64,000 nt of DNA from assembly GCA_040766665.1 (NCBI GenBank), contig JAXGQD010000002.1, forward strand, positions 62,001 through 126,000, given 5' to 3'. The position numbers and the translations under genes are program-made. Each line of letters begins with the position of its first letter. Position 1 is the stretch's first letter. Below, piece by piece: positions 23,167 through 31,592 of the stretch. Below the pieces are notes generated by a model. It was given only the letters and a program-made list of their open reading frames with translations, had not been told where the DNA came from and did not search any database. The stretch is from JAXGQD01 sp040766665. GTDB lineage: Bacteria; Bacillota; Clostridia; Saccharofermentanales; Fastidiosipilaceae.

Positions 23167-23997
23167 TTACACCGCCACTGGAATCTTCTTTATCGCCGGT
23201 CCGTGTTCATAATTCTCAAAAGCAAAACTCTCCGGCGTAAAGTCTTCAAATCGCTTGATTGAGGTATCGATGACAAACGTAGGCGCCGGGTACATGGGGC
23301 GCTGAATCAATTCCCTCACGATAGGAATGTGCTTGTCATAAATATGTGCATCGGCAATGACGTGCACCAACTCCCCTGCTTTCAGTCCACTGACTTGTGC
23401 CAGCATGTGCACTAAAACCGCATATTGCGCGACGTTCCAGGCATTGGCCACGAGCATGTCCTGCGAGCGTTGGTTCAGGATGGCATTCAGCACGCCATCT
23501 GCCACATTAAAGGTCATCGAATAGGCACAGGGATAGAGGTTCATTTCATGCAGGTCGGCAAAAGTATAAATACTCGTCATGATGCGCCGGCTGTAAGGAT
23601 TGTTTTTCAGGTCGTAAAGCACGCGCTCGACTTGGTCGAACTCGCCTTCTTTGTACTGGTGCTTGACCCCCAGCTGGTAGCCGTAGGCTTTGCCGATGCT
23701 GCCATCGGCGTCTGCCCACTGGTCCCAAATCTTGGAATTCAGGTCTTTGATGTTGTTCGATTTGCGCTGCCAAATCCACAGGAGCTCATCGACAGCGCCC
23801 TTCAAATTAAAGTAACGCTGTGTCACCGCAGGAAATTCCTTACTCAGGTCATAGCGGTTGACGACCGCAAATTTCTTCAGGGTGTAGGCAAAACTCCCAT
23901 CCTCCCATTTCGGGCGAACTTTCTCGTTCTCTGTGGAACTGCCGTTGTCTAAGATATCCTGACAGGTCTGTGCGAACAGCAGATCTGCATGACTCAT
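23167..23997 (-). CDS. thyA: Thymidylate synthase
   Basis: 276 residues. Makes dTMP from dUMP with methylene-tetrahydrofolate. The catalytic cysteine is in LYPCAYSMTFN, followed by the conserved QRSQDMLVANAWNVAQYA and HVIADAHIYDKHI. A two-insert ThyA as in Gram-positives, of near-normal length. The ATG overlaps the thrS stop as ATGA, so it is coupled to a tRNA synthetase gene. Confidence 0.95.
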   Translation of the reverse strand: MSHADLLFAQTCQDILDNGSSTENEKVRPKWEDGSFAYTLKKFAVVNRYDLSKEFPAVTQRYFNLKGAVDELLWIWQRKSNNIKDLNSKIWDQWADADGSIGKAYGYQLGVKHQYKEGEFDQVERVLYDLKNNPYSRRIMTSIYTFADLHEMNLYPCAYSMTFNVADGVLNAILNQRSQDMLVANAWNVAQYAVLVHMLAQVSGLKAGELVHVIADAHIYDKHIPIVRELIQRPMYPAPTFVIDTSIKRFEDFTPESFAFENYEHGPAIKKIPVAV

Positions 23998-25763
23998 CGC
24001 AACTTCTCCTTATCCTCGGTTTGTAGTTTCGTGATCAGTTCAGCCAGCGGCAAGGTGCCTAGCTGGCCTTCCTTGCGCGAACGCACCGCCACCGTGCCGT
24101 CGGCGATTTCCTGGTCACCCATGACCAGCATGTAGGGCACTTTCTCGTTTTGGGCGTCTTTGATCTTTTTGCCAACTTTCTCATTACGACCATCCAATGT
24201 GGCACGCAGACCAGCCGCTTTCAGTTGATCGGTTAAGGCTTGGGCAGCCTCCAAATGTTTGTCACTGATGGGCAAAACCCTAGCCTGCTCAGGCGACATC
24301 CACAGCGGCAAAGCACCGGCATACTTCTCGAGCAGCAAAGCCATGGTGCGCTCATAGCAACCGATGCTGGTGCGGTGAATAATGTAAGGATTCTGTTTAT
24401 TGCCTTCGCGGTCGATGTACTCCATCTCAAATTTCTTTGCCAGCTGGAAGTCAATTTGTACGGTAATCAGGGTGTCCTCTTTACCGAAGACGTTCTTGAT
24501 CTGGATGTCCAGTTTCGGCCCGTAGAAAGCCGCTTCACCATCGGCTTCTTCAAAGTCGATGTCCATATGGGTCAGGATGCGGAACATCTCTTGCTGCACG
24601 CGCTCCCATTCCTCAGGTGAGCCGATGTATTTGGCGCGGTCGTTTTGGTCCCACTTCGAGAAGCGGTAACTGACATCTTCTTCCAAGCCCATGGTTTTCA
24701 GCATGAATTGAGCCAGCTCGACGCTCTTTTTAAACTCGTCTTCCAGTTGTTCCGGGGTGACGATAAGGTGGCCTTCCGAAATGGTGAATTGACGCAGGCG
24801 GATCAGACCATGCATCTCCCCTGAACTTTCGTTGCGGAACAAGGTCGAAGTCTCGGCATAGCGCAAAGGCAGATCGCGATAACTGCGGGTTCTGGTCAGA
24901 TAAGCCTGAAACTGGAAGGGGCAGGTCATGGGACGCAGCGCCAGCACTTCATCTTCGTTAGCTTCATCGCCGATAATGAACATGCCGTCGCGGTAGTGAT
25001 ACCAGTGACCGGAAATTTTGTAGAGGTCGGCTTTTGCCATCAAAGGCGTGCGTGTATGCTGATAGCCGCGGCGCTCTTCTTCGTCTTCCACAAAGCGTTG
25101 CAGAATCTGGAAGAGTTTATAACCTTTTGGCAAAAGAATCGGCAGACCCTGGCCGATATAATCCACCGTCGTGAAATATTCCAGCTCGCGCCCAATCTTG
25201 TTGTGGTCGCGTTTTCTGGCTTCTTCCAACTCATCGAGGTGCTTCTTGAGCATCTTTTTGTCGGGATAGGCGATACCAAAAATGCGCTGCAGCATAGGCT
25301 TTGTGGCATCATTGTGCCAGTAAGCCCCACCGGTCTGTAAAAGCTTGAAAGCTTGTATTTGTTGGGTGTTCTCCAGATGAGGTCCGGCGCAGAGATCGAC
25401 AAATTCGCCCTGCTGATAAAAGCTGATGGTTTCGCCTTCAGGGATTAAATCGATCAACTCCAGTTTGAAGTTTTCGCCCTTCTCCTGCATCAGTTTTTTC
25501 GCCTCTTCACGACTCAGCTCAAAACGCTCAATCGGCAGGTGCTCTTTAACGATTTTACCCATCTCTTCCTCTATAGCCTGTAAATCATCGGCTGAGAAGG
25601 CTTTCTCGCGGTAGAAATCGTAAAAGAAACCCTTGTCTTTAGCGGGTCCGGTGCCTAACTGCACCTCTGGATATAAGCGCTTAACAGCCTGGGCCATCAG
25701 GTGGGCGCTGCTGTGCCAAAACGCATGCCTTTGTTCGGCATCGTTGAAATCGATTTTTGCCAT
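23994..25763 (-). CDS. thrS: Threonyl-tRNA synthetase lacking the TGS domain
   Basis: 589 residues, about 50 shorter than usual. It starts directly in the editing domain (FWHSSAHLMAQAVKRLYPEV with the HxxxH editing histidines), then the class II catalytic core: LRPMTCPFQFQAY (motif zinc Cys), RYAETSTLFRNE, GLIRLRQFTISEGH, and a C-terminal anticodon domain (ARVLPISDKHLEAA). The TGS domain of most bacterial ThrRS is absent; AAGGAGAG just before the ATG confirms the start. No T-box leader is seen in the 179-bp upstream gap. Confidence 0.95.
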   Translation of the reverse strand: MAKIDFNDAEQRHAFWHSSAHLMAQAVKRLYPEVQLGTGPAKDKGFFYDFYREKAFSADDLQAIEEEMGKIVKEHLPIERFELSREEAKKLMQEKGENFKLELIDLIPEGETISFYQQGEFVDLCAGPHLENTQQIQAFKLLQTGGAYWHNDATKPMLQRIFGIAYPDKKMLKKHLDELEEARKRDHNKIGRELEYFTTVDYIGQGLPILLPKGYKLFQILQRFVEDEEERRGYQHTRTPLMAKADLYKISGHWYHYRDGMFIIGDEANEDEVLALRPMTCPFQFQAYLTRTRSYRDLPLRYAETSTLFRNESSGEMHGLIRLRQFTISEGHLIVTPEQLEDEFKKSVELAQFMLKTMGLEEDVSYRFSKWDQNDRAKYIGSPEEWERVQQEMFRILTHMDIDFEEADGEAAFYGPKLDIQIKNVFGKEDTLITVQIDFQLAKKFEMEYIDREGNKQNPYIIHRTSIGCYERTMALLLEKYAGALPLWMSPEQARVLPISDKHLEAAQALTDQLKAAGLRATLDGRNEKVGKKIKDAQNEKVPYMLVMGDQEIADGTVAVRSRKEGQLGTLPLAELITKLQTEDKEKLR

Positions 25764-25942
25764 TTTTCTCTCCTTAAGAGAAGGTCTTGCTGCGGCCTTG
25801 CCATACTTGACCGCGATGCATCGTCTTCCGTTCTGTTATTTCCCCTCATCTTAAGATTTTTCGGCTCATATTTCAAATTTTCCGCCTTTATCTGCTAATA
25901 TAGGGAGGTTGATATTGCTACATCTTTATCGAGGTTTGTCAC

Positions 25943-26893
25943 GTGAAATTCGGAAAAAACGGTCGCCCTGCACTTATTAAAATTTGCCTACTTCTCCTGA
26001 GCCTCAATTTCAGCCTCAGTGCCTGCGGCCTTGGTTCTGTCATCGAACAAATCAGCAAACTCGAAGAGCGCACGACGCGTTCCTCCACGAAAGCTACCTA
26101 TCAAATCACCTACGAAACTTTTTCCAACGAGACCAGTCTCTCGAACAAGACACACAGGGGAAATCTTGGCGTAGCGAGCAGTACATCCTCAACGACTATG
26201 ACAACAACGGTGGCTACGACGCATCCCACGACCGTGCCCACCACTGTGGCAAAAGACTCCCTCCAGCTCGCCTTCGAAGCGTCCGAGCAGTATTTTACCG
26301 GTGCCAGGCTTAGTGAAGCTTTGAACTATTTCAACGAAATCGCCGCCAATTCGGAGTTCAAAGGGGTCAAACCCATCACCAAGTGGAAGAAAGATATCCG
26401 CATCAAGCTGCACGGCGACTACAATGACGCCGATTTGGCGGTACTCAATGATCTCATAGACTACTGTTCTGCCATTGAAGGCATGCCAGGCATCAGTTTG
26501 GTCGATGCCGAAGCCAATGTTGATATCTATTTTGTCCCCAGCAAAAGCATGAAAGACTATATCCGTGATTACGTCGACGGTAACCTGGGTTTTTTCGAGG
26601 TCTACTGGAACGGCGCCTATGAAATCTACAGCGGCACGATTGCCATCTCCACGGACAGAACGGGTCCGCTCGACAGGCAGCACCTGCTCTGGGAAGAATT
26701 GGTGCAAAGCCTCGGCCTACTGAATGATTCATACACCTATCAGGACAGCATTTTCCAGCAGGATTACAGTGTGGTGCAGCACCCCAGCGCCTTGGACTTC
26801 GCTATTCTGCGCATGCTTTACGCGCCGGCGGTGGTTGCCGGTGACAGCGGGGCGCATGCAGTGGACGCGCTGCGGGCGGTGTACGGGGGTTAG
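25943..26893 (+). CDS. DUF2927-family secreted lipoprotein
   Basis: 316 residues. A signal peptide ends at lipobox LSAC (Cys28); residues 78-103 form a Thr/Ser-rich linker (STSSTTMTTTVATTHPTTV). The rest matches DUF2927: KWKKDIRIKLHGDY, EANVDIYFVPS, HLLWEELVQSLGL and DSIFQQDYS. The HLLWEE patch resembles a metalloprotease helix, but activity for this family is not established to my knowledge. The start is GTG with CGAGGT upstream. It diverges from thrS and ends next to a repeat array. Confidence 0.78.
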   Translation: MKFGKNGRPALIKICLLLLSLNFSLSACGLGSVIEQISKLEERTTRSSTKATYQITYETFSNETSLSNKTHRGNLGVASSTSSTTMTTTVATTHPTTVPTTVAKDSLQLAFEASEQYFTGARLSEALNYFNEIAANSEFKGVKPITKWKKDIRIKLHGDYNDADLAVLNDLIDYCSAIEGMPGISLVDAEANVDIYFVPSKSMKDYIRDYVDGNLGFFEVYWNGAYEIYSGTIAISTDRTGPLDRQHLLWEELVQSLGLLNDSYTYQDSIFQQDYSVVQHPSALDFAILRMLYAPAVVAGDSGAHAVDALRAVYGG

Positions 26894-26916
26894 CGGACAG
26901 GTCGGCGCAGGCGGTC

Positions 26917-27085
26917 GTCGCGCTGCTTGGACGGCTGCGACTCTGCTTCGCTCAATGAGATCGTCGCGCTGCTTGGACGGCTGCGATTCTGCTTCGCTCA
27001 ATGAGATCGTCGCGCTGCTTGGACGGCTGCGACTCTGCTCCGCCCAGTGAGATCGTCGCGTTGCTTGGGCTGGTTGCGACTCTGC
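26917..27085 (+). repeat. Tandem 46-bp stem-loop repeats
   Basis: Four units start at 26917, 26963, 27009 and 27055, period exactly 46 bp, core GTCGCGCTGCTTGGACGG then CTGCGACTCTGC. The first three are nearly identical and the last has diverged. Each can fold as GTCGC/GCGAC with inner CTGC... pairing. The array flanks copy B of the 235-bp element. Confidence 0.85.
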
Positions 27086-27094
27086 TTCTTTCAG

Positions 27095-27323
27095 TTTTAT
27101 CAGGAGGCGATTTTTAGCCCACTTTTTACGGGGATGTGGTTGAAAGTACCCATGGACAGCTGACGGACAAGTCAAAAGGCTGTTTTCAGCCCACTTTTTA
27201 CAGGGATGTGGTGGCGTCCACTACACAGTCGAAATTATTGTCACAAAATCGTATGTTTGACATAAACAGAGACCCAAAAACCGCTGAAATGACCACATCC
27301 CCGAAAATTTTGTCCATTTTTAG
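27095..27323 (-). repeat. 235-bp non-coding repeat element, copy B (inverted)
   Basis: Inverse-orientation partner of 21100-21335. It carries the same landmarks: paired TTTTTACNGGGATGTGG boxes, AATTATTGTCACAAAATCGT, and GACCACATCCCCGAAAATTT. Diverged GTCGC/GCGAC units follow at 27327-27435. No coding frame is preserved between the two copies. Confidence 0.8.
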
Positions 27324-27326
27324 TGG

Positions 27327-27435
27327 AGTCGCGAGAATCCGGCGGCGACGGATTTAATTAATAGTGGAGTCGCGAGAATCCGGTGGCGACGGATTTAGAT
27401 CAAATCGCGGTGTCGCAGCCAGCCCAGACAACGCG
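27327..27435 (-). repeat. GTCGC/GCGAC stem-loop units beside copy B
   Basis: Two close copies of GTGGAGTCGCGAGAATCCGG followed by [CT]GGCGACGGATTTA, then a looser unit with GTCGCAGCC and CAACGCGAC. Same family as the array at 20903-21099, inverted. Confidence 0.7.
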
Positions 27436-27448
27436 ACTCTGACTCCCA

Positions 27449-28306
27449 TCAAGGCACGATATAATCCTTCATTTGTGCAAACTTGGCCTCCTTGATGCCG
27501 GGAATTTTCATCACATCCTCGATACTTTCAAAAGGACCGTTGCTTTCACGGAAGCTGATAATCTGAGCTGCAGTCTTCTCACCGACTCCGGGAATCGTGG
27601 TCAGAGCGGCGGCATCGGCCTTACTTAGCGATACCTTTGCTGAAGAAGCGGCCGTACCCTGGGAACCTGACCCGGCAGCAAGTCCCTGCCCGGCAGGCTC
27701 TTGCGAGTCAAGTTGCGGATATACGGCAGGCAGAGTCGTACCGCTCTCCCACTCAGCCAGGCTGGGGATGTAAATCATTTGATGGCTGTAGATGGGTGCG
27801 GCAAAGTTAATGTACTGTCGCGCAGCATCCTCTCTTAAACCGCCAGCCGCCAGAACCGCATCCTGCCATAAGGCGTCAGGTTGTAAATAGCAGAGTTGTG
27901 GTTGTACAACCGCGCCACTGACATAGACCGGAACGAGTCCTGAGGACCCATTAACAACAGTGGGGGTAGGAACTAGCTCAGATGCGGAGCTCGCAGGGCC
28001 GGCAAGGGTCATGGCAGTGGGGGCAAGAGATGTCGCGAAGGCATCGGAAGCAGCTCCGTCCGTAAGATTGCTGATTGCATCCTCGGTAAGGGACGTCTCG
28101 GTCTGCGTTGCAGAATCCGCTTCTCCGAAGCCCGAAACTACGTCGCTCACAGCACTGAGCTCAGTGCCGGGATTACTGATGATGAGGCGCTGCGCCTCGC
28201 GGCGGCGCAGGAAATCGCTGCCGAAAAGGGCGAGTGAAGTGAAGACGGCCAGGCCGAGGAGGAAGAGGAGGATTTTGCGCCAGTTGCGGAGAGATTGAAT
28301 GCTCAT
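27449..28306 (-). CDS. comEA: Competence protein ComEA (SLBB plus helix-hairpin-helix)
   Basis: 285 residues. A membrane anchor (residues 12-30) is followed by a long Ala/Ser/Thr linker, an SLBB domain (VPVYVSGAVVQPQLCYLQPD, DAVLAAGGL), a second linker, and a C-terminal double helix-hairpin-helix (TTIPGVGEKTAAQIISFRES, VMKIPGIKEAKFAQ). ComEA is the DNA receptor on the cell surface that binds incoming double-stranded DNA for transformation. ComEC is not adjacent. It follows rsfS beyond a terminator. Confidence 0.93.
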   Translation of the reverse strand: MSIQSLRNWRKILLFLLGLAVFTSLALFGSDFLRRREAQRLIISNPGTELSAVSDVVSGFGEADSATQTETSLTEDAISNLTDGAASDAFATSLAPTAMTLAGPASSASELVPTPTVVNGSSGLVPVYVSGAVVQPQLCYLQPDALWQDAVLAAGGLREDAARQYINFAAPIYSHQMIYIPSLAEWESGTTLPAVYPQLDSQEPAGQGLAAGSGSQGTAASSAKVSLSKADAAALTTIPGVGEKTAAQIISFRESNGPFESIEDVMKIPGIKEAKFAQMKDYIVP

Positions 28307-28320
28307 GGCTTGATTTTGCC

Positions 28321-28350
28321 AAAATAAAAACGTCCCAAAACAGGACGTTT
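28321..28350 (-). terminator. Terminator after rsfS
   Basis: Minus strand AAACGTCC-TGTTTTG-GGACGTTT followed by TTATTTT, a strong 8-bp stem 35 bases after the rsfS stop and just before comEA. Confidence 0.85.
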
Positions 28351-28384
28351 CTGCGAAAACTTCGCTTTATTTCGTGTTTTCTGC

Positions 28385-28750
28385 TTAGGCTTCGCTCTTG
28401 CTGCGGGCTTTCTGCGGGGACTTGGACCAGAGCTTTTCGAGGCTATAGAAACTGCGGTCTTCCTCATGAAAAATGTGGACAACCACATCCAGATAGTCCA
28501 GGAGTATCCAGCGCGCGGACTCGTAGCCCTCAATATGGGCGGCTTCCAGGTCGAATTTTTTCTTGACCTCTACATCGACTTGGTCGGCCAGGGCTCTGAC
28601 CTGAGGGACGGAGCTGCCGCTGGCGAGCACGAAATAGTCGGCTAAGACGGTTTTTTCTGCTACGGGGATGCTGATGATATCGATGCCTTTTTTCTCTTCA
28701 AGCTGTTTGACGATGAAGTCCAGCAATTCTTCGGGATTTGTTTGAGACAA
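28385..28750 (-). CDS. rsfS: Ribosomal silencing factor RsfS
   Basis: 121 residues. Binds uL14 on the large subunit and blocks subunit joining in slow growth. Family motifs are KGIDIISIPVAEKTVLADYFVLASG (in part), VEVKKKFDLEAAHIEGYES and WILLDYLDVVVHIFHEEDR. The start is TTG at 28750 with AAAGGA 7 bases before. It sits after nadD-yqeK, the usual neighbourhood (nadD-yqeK-rsfS). Confidence 0.94.
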   Translation of the reverse strand: MSQTNPEELLDFIVKQLEEKKGIDIISIPVAEKTVLADYFVLASGSSVPQVRALADQVDVEVKKKFDLEAAHIEGYESARWILLDYLDVVVHIFHEEDRSFYSLEKLWSKSPQKARSKSEA

Positions 28751-28856
28751 GTCTTGTCCTTTCCGGCGACGGGCGCCTCTGCTAATGTGCTTATTATAGC
28801 AGAATCAGTGCTTGGCAAAAGGCTCTCGGGGGCTGGGTTTTGCCAATATGACAGGG

Positions 28857-30245
28857 CTAATGATTCTTCTGTTTCTTGGCTTTCTTCAGCTTCAAGTGAA
28901 AGCCTTCATGCTGCGGGAAACTGGGGTCCGCCTCCACCTCGCGCACCAGGGAATGCAGGGCAGCTTTGGACAAAGGATGGGGCTTAAGGTTTTCGCGCAA
29001 AAGGAAGCGTTCGACATCCTTCAAACAGGCCAGGGCAGCGGCGTTGAGGTGTTTGCGGCTGAGTTTGCGAATCGGCTCCAAATCTCTGAAACTGCGACCG
29101 GGCTCGATTTTGTCTGCCACAAAAAGGATCTTTTCCAAGGCTGTGGGATTCTCGTGCAAGGTCGTATGATAGTAAATCGCGGACTTAATATCGGGGTCAG
29201 CCAAACCGAAGATGTTCTCCACAAAGTGGGCACCGGCAGGACCGTGCAAAATCGCCGGATTCAGCTTGCCATATTTAGCCCGCTCATTTTTGGGCACCAG
29301 GAACAAAAGGTCTTCGCGGCTCAATTCCTTGGCTGCGTCGTGGGTTAATGCAGCCAGGGCGGCTTTGTCCGGGTCGACCGAGAAGCGCAAGGCCATTTCC
29401 ACCGCGGTGAAAAGGGTGTTCCAGGAATGAATCAGGCGCTTGCGACTGATTAGGCCGAAAAGTTTTCTTTCGATATCGACCAGCAAATCCTGGGTCTCGG
29501 GTTTAAGAGCGGTTAGCAAGACTTCTTTGAGGTAGAGTTCATTTTTTCGGATGAAATCGGCGACCTTGGGCTCCAACCATTTATCCCACTGGCCTAAGGC
29601 TTTATCGGGGATGGACGAATCCAAAAATTCGATATACTTCAATTCCCGACCCGGCTCGGAGGCGAGATAGTTGAAGACCAGCTGGCAGCGCTCTTCGTAG
29701 AGCGAACGCTTTTCCATGCGCACGGCACGGCGGATGCGGGTTGATGAGACCGGCAGCTGTGGTTCCTCGATGAAGAGGATCTCTGCACCGTAGTTATCGC
29801 GCAGGGCCTGGGCTTGCTTTTCCATTTCAGCGAGCTCGTCTTCAGGGCGTTTGGCGATGAGCAGGGTGGTTTTTTGCAAAAGTAATTCCGGCTCTTTCCA
29901 ATCCAAAATCGTAAATAGGACATCCGAACCGTAAATCAGAGCAATGCGTTCCTCGCTGCCCTGTACTTCGGCCAAGGCGTTGACCGTGTCAATGGTGTAT
30001 GTTGCCTCGTCGCGCAGGATTTCCATATCCGAAAGCATGGTGTGTACCAGGGGTTTGAGGCTGCGCTTGCAGAGCTCGTAGCGATAGATGGCCGGAGAAA
30101 CGACCTGATCTTTTTTGTGATAGGGAGAACCTGCCGGCATGACCACGGTCGCATCCAGAGAGCCGCGGCGCATGGCCGTTTCCAGTAAAGTCAGATGTCC
30201 TTTATGCATGGGATCAAAGGTCCCGCCAAGTAAGCCAACTTGCAT
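28857..30245 (-). CDS. nadD: NadD-YqeK fusion: nicotinate-nucleotide adenylyltransferase and HD-domain Ap4A hydrolase
   Basis: 462 residues joining two genes that are usually separate. Residues 1-200 are NadD: GLLGGTFDPMHKGHL (nucleotidyltransferase HxGH) and LPVSSTRIRRAV (ISSTxIR). Residues 255-460 are YqeK: HSWNTLFTAVEMALRF, AALTHDAAKEL (HD), GPAGAHFVENIFG, YYHTT and VADKIEPGR. NadD makes nicotinate adenine dinucleotide in NAD synthesis; YqeK cleaves symmetric diadenosine tetraphosphate. Fused order matches the common gene order. GGGGAGAG precedes the ATG. Confidence 0.93.
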   Translation of the reverse strand: MQVGLLGGTFDPMHKGHLTLLETAMRRGSLDATVVMPAGSPYHKKDQVVSPAIYRYELCKRSLKPLVHTMLSDMEILRDEATYTIDTVNALAEVQGSEERIALIYGSDVLFTILDWKEPELLLQKTTLLIAKRPEDELAEMEKQAQALRDNYGAEILFIEEPQLPVSSTRIRRAVRMEKRSLYEERCQLVFNYLASEPGRELKYIEFLDSSIPDKALGQWDKWLEPKVADFIRKNELYLKEVLLTALKPETQDLLVDIERKLFGLISRKRLIHSWNTLFTAVEMALRFSVDPDKAALAALTHDAAKELSREDLLFLVPKNERAKYGKLNPAILHGPAGAHFVENIFGLADPDIKSAIYYHTTLHENPTALEKILFVADKIEPGRSFRDLEPIRKLSRKHLNAAALACLKDVERFLLRENLKPHPLSKAALHSLVREVEADPSFPQHEGFHLKLKKAKKQKNH

Positions 30246-30287
30246 CTTTACTCTCCCCTCCTCCGCTTCGTGTTATAAGTTTAATGT

Positions 30288-31559
30288 TTAGCGCTGTCTT
30301 TTGCCACCGATATCTTTGCGGTAATGCATACCCCTAAATGTGATCTGCTCGACCGCTGCGTAAGCCTTATCCTGAGCCGCAGCAATGTCCGCACCCTTGG
30401 CCACGACGGCTAAAACACGCCCCCCCGCAGTGACAAAATGCTTATCTTCTTCAGACCAAGCCGTCCCTGCATGGAAAACCAGAGCACCGGCAGCCTCCGC
30501 CTCATCAATGCCGCTGATCGCAACACCTTTGGGGTAATTTCCCGGATAACCTTCCGAAGCCAGGACCACGCAACACGACGCCGCGTCTTCCCATTCGATA
30601 TTCAGTTCGGCCAGGCGCTCGTCAATCACCGCCTCGAAAATGTCCAACAGTTCGGTTTTCAAGAGTGGCAAAACCGTCTCCGCCTCCGGATCACCAAAGC
30701 GCGCATTGTACTCAATCACCTTGGGCCCCTGCTCGGTCAGCATCAGACCAAAGTAGATGACCCCTTTAAAGGGATAGCCTTCCGCCGCCATTTGCTCAAA
30801 GGTCGGCTGAAAGATGCGTTCATGTAAATAATCCTGCTCTTCTGCCGAAAATACACTACCCGGGCTGATAACACCCATGCCGCCGGTATTCGGCCCCTGG
30901 TCCCCATCGTAAGCCCTTTTATGGTCACGCGAGTTGGGTAAGAGACTGTATGTCTTACCGTCGCTGAAGGCCATCACAGTCAGTTCGGGTCCACTCAGAC
31001 ATTCCTCAACAAGCACCTTTGCTCCAGCTTGGCCGAAAGCGTTGTCCAACATCAGACTCTTCAGGGCGTCTTGGGCTTCGGCGCGTGTCTGACAGACAAA
31101 AACACCTTTGCCCAAAGCCAGCCCATCCGCTTTAATGACGGTCGGAATGGGCGCCGTTTCAAGATATTCAGCTGCTGCTGCATATTCGTCGAAGAGAGCA
31201 TATTCCGCGGTCGGAATCTGTCGTTTCTGCATCAGTTTCTTGGCAAAAGCCTTGCTTCCCTCAATCCGCGCCGCCGCCTGCGAGGGGCCAAAAGCCCTTA
31301 TCCCCATGGCTTCCAAGCGGTCGACCAGGCCTAAGGCTAAGGGATCGTCGGGCGCCACCACGACCATGTCAAATCGCTCGGCCTCTGCGTAGGCGCAGAT
31401 GCCTTCCAGGTCGGTCGCTTTGAGCGGGACCAAAGTGGCATAGGCTGCGATACCGGCGTTGCCGGGGGCGCAGTAGAGCGCCGTCACGCGCTCGCTCTCG
31501 CGTAGCTTACGGCAGATGACCGCTTCCCTGCCGCCACCGCCGATGACCAGAATTTTCAT
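30288..31559 (-). CDS. purD: Phosphoribosylamine-glycine ligase
   Basis: 423 residues. ATP-grasp enzyme forming glycinamide ribonucleotide, step 2 of purine synthesis. Motifs: KILVIGGGGREAVI at the start, TVIKADGLALGKGVFVC (ATP-grasp), SRDHKRAYDGDQGPNTGGMG, and IEYNARFGDPEAE. It is the last gene of the purE-F-N-H-D run, 33 bases after purH, with AAGGAGCG before the ATG. Confidence 0.96.
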   Translation of the reverse strand: MKILVIGGGGREAVICRKLRESERVTALYCAPGNAGIAAYATLVPLKATDLEGICAYAEAERFDMVVVAPDDPLALGLVDRLEAMGIRAFGPSQAAARIEGSKAFAKKLMQKRQIPTAEYALFDEYAAAAEYLETAPIPTVIKADGLALGKGVFVCQTRAEAQDALKSLMLDNAFGQAGAKVLVEECLSGPELTVMAFSDGKTYSLLPNSRDHKRAYDGDQGPNTGGMGVISPGSVFSAEEQDYLHERIFQPTFEQMAAEGYPFKGVIYFGLMLTEQGPKVIEYNARFGDPEAETVLPLLKTELLDIFEAVIDERLAELNIEWEDAASCCVVLASEGYPGNYPKGVAISGIDEAEAAGALVFHAGTAWSEEDKHFVTAGGRVLAVVAKGADIAAAQDKAYAAVEQITFRGMHYRKDIGGKRQR

Positions 31560-31592
31560 GTGCCGCTCCTTGTCTTTGTTTTGCCGTTGCTT

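Noticed and set aside
25764..25942. T-box leader for thrS
   Set aside because: Only 179 bp are available, shared with a divergent promoter, and no T-box consensus or anti-terminator is seen.
26917..27085. Possible CRISPR array in the 46-bp repeats
   Set aside because: The whole unit is repeated, including the part that would be the spacer.
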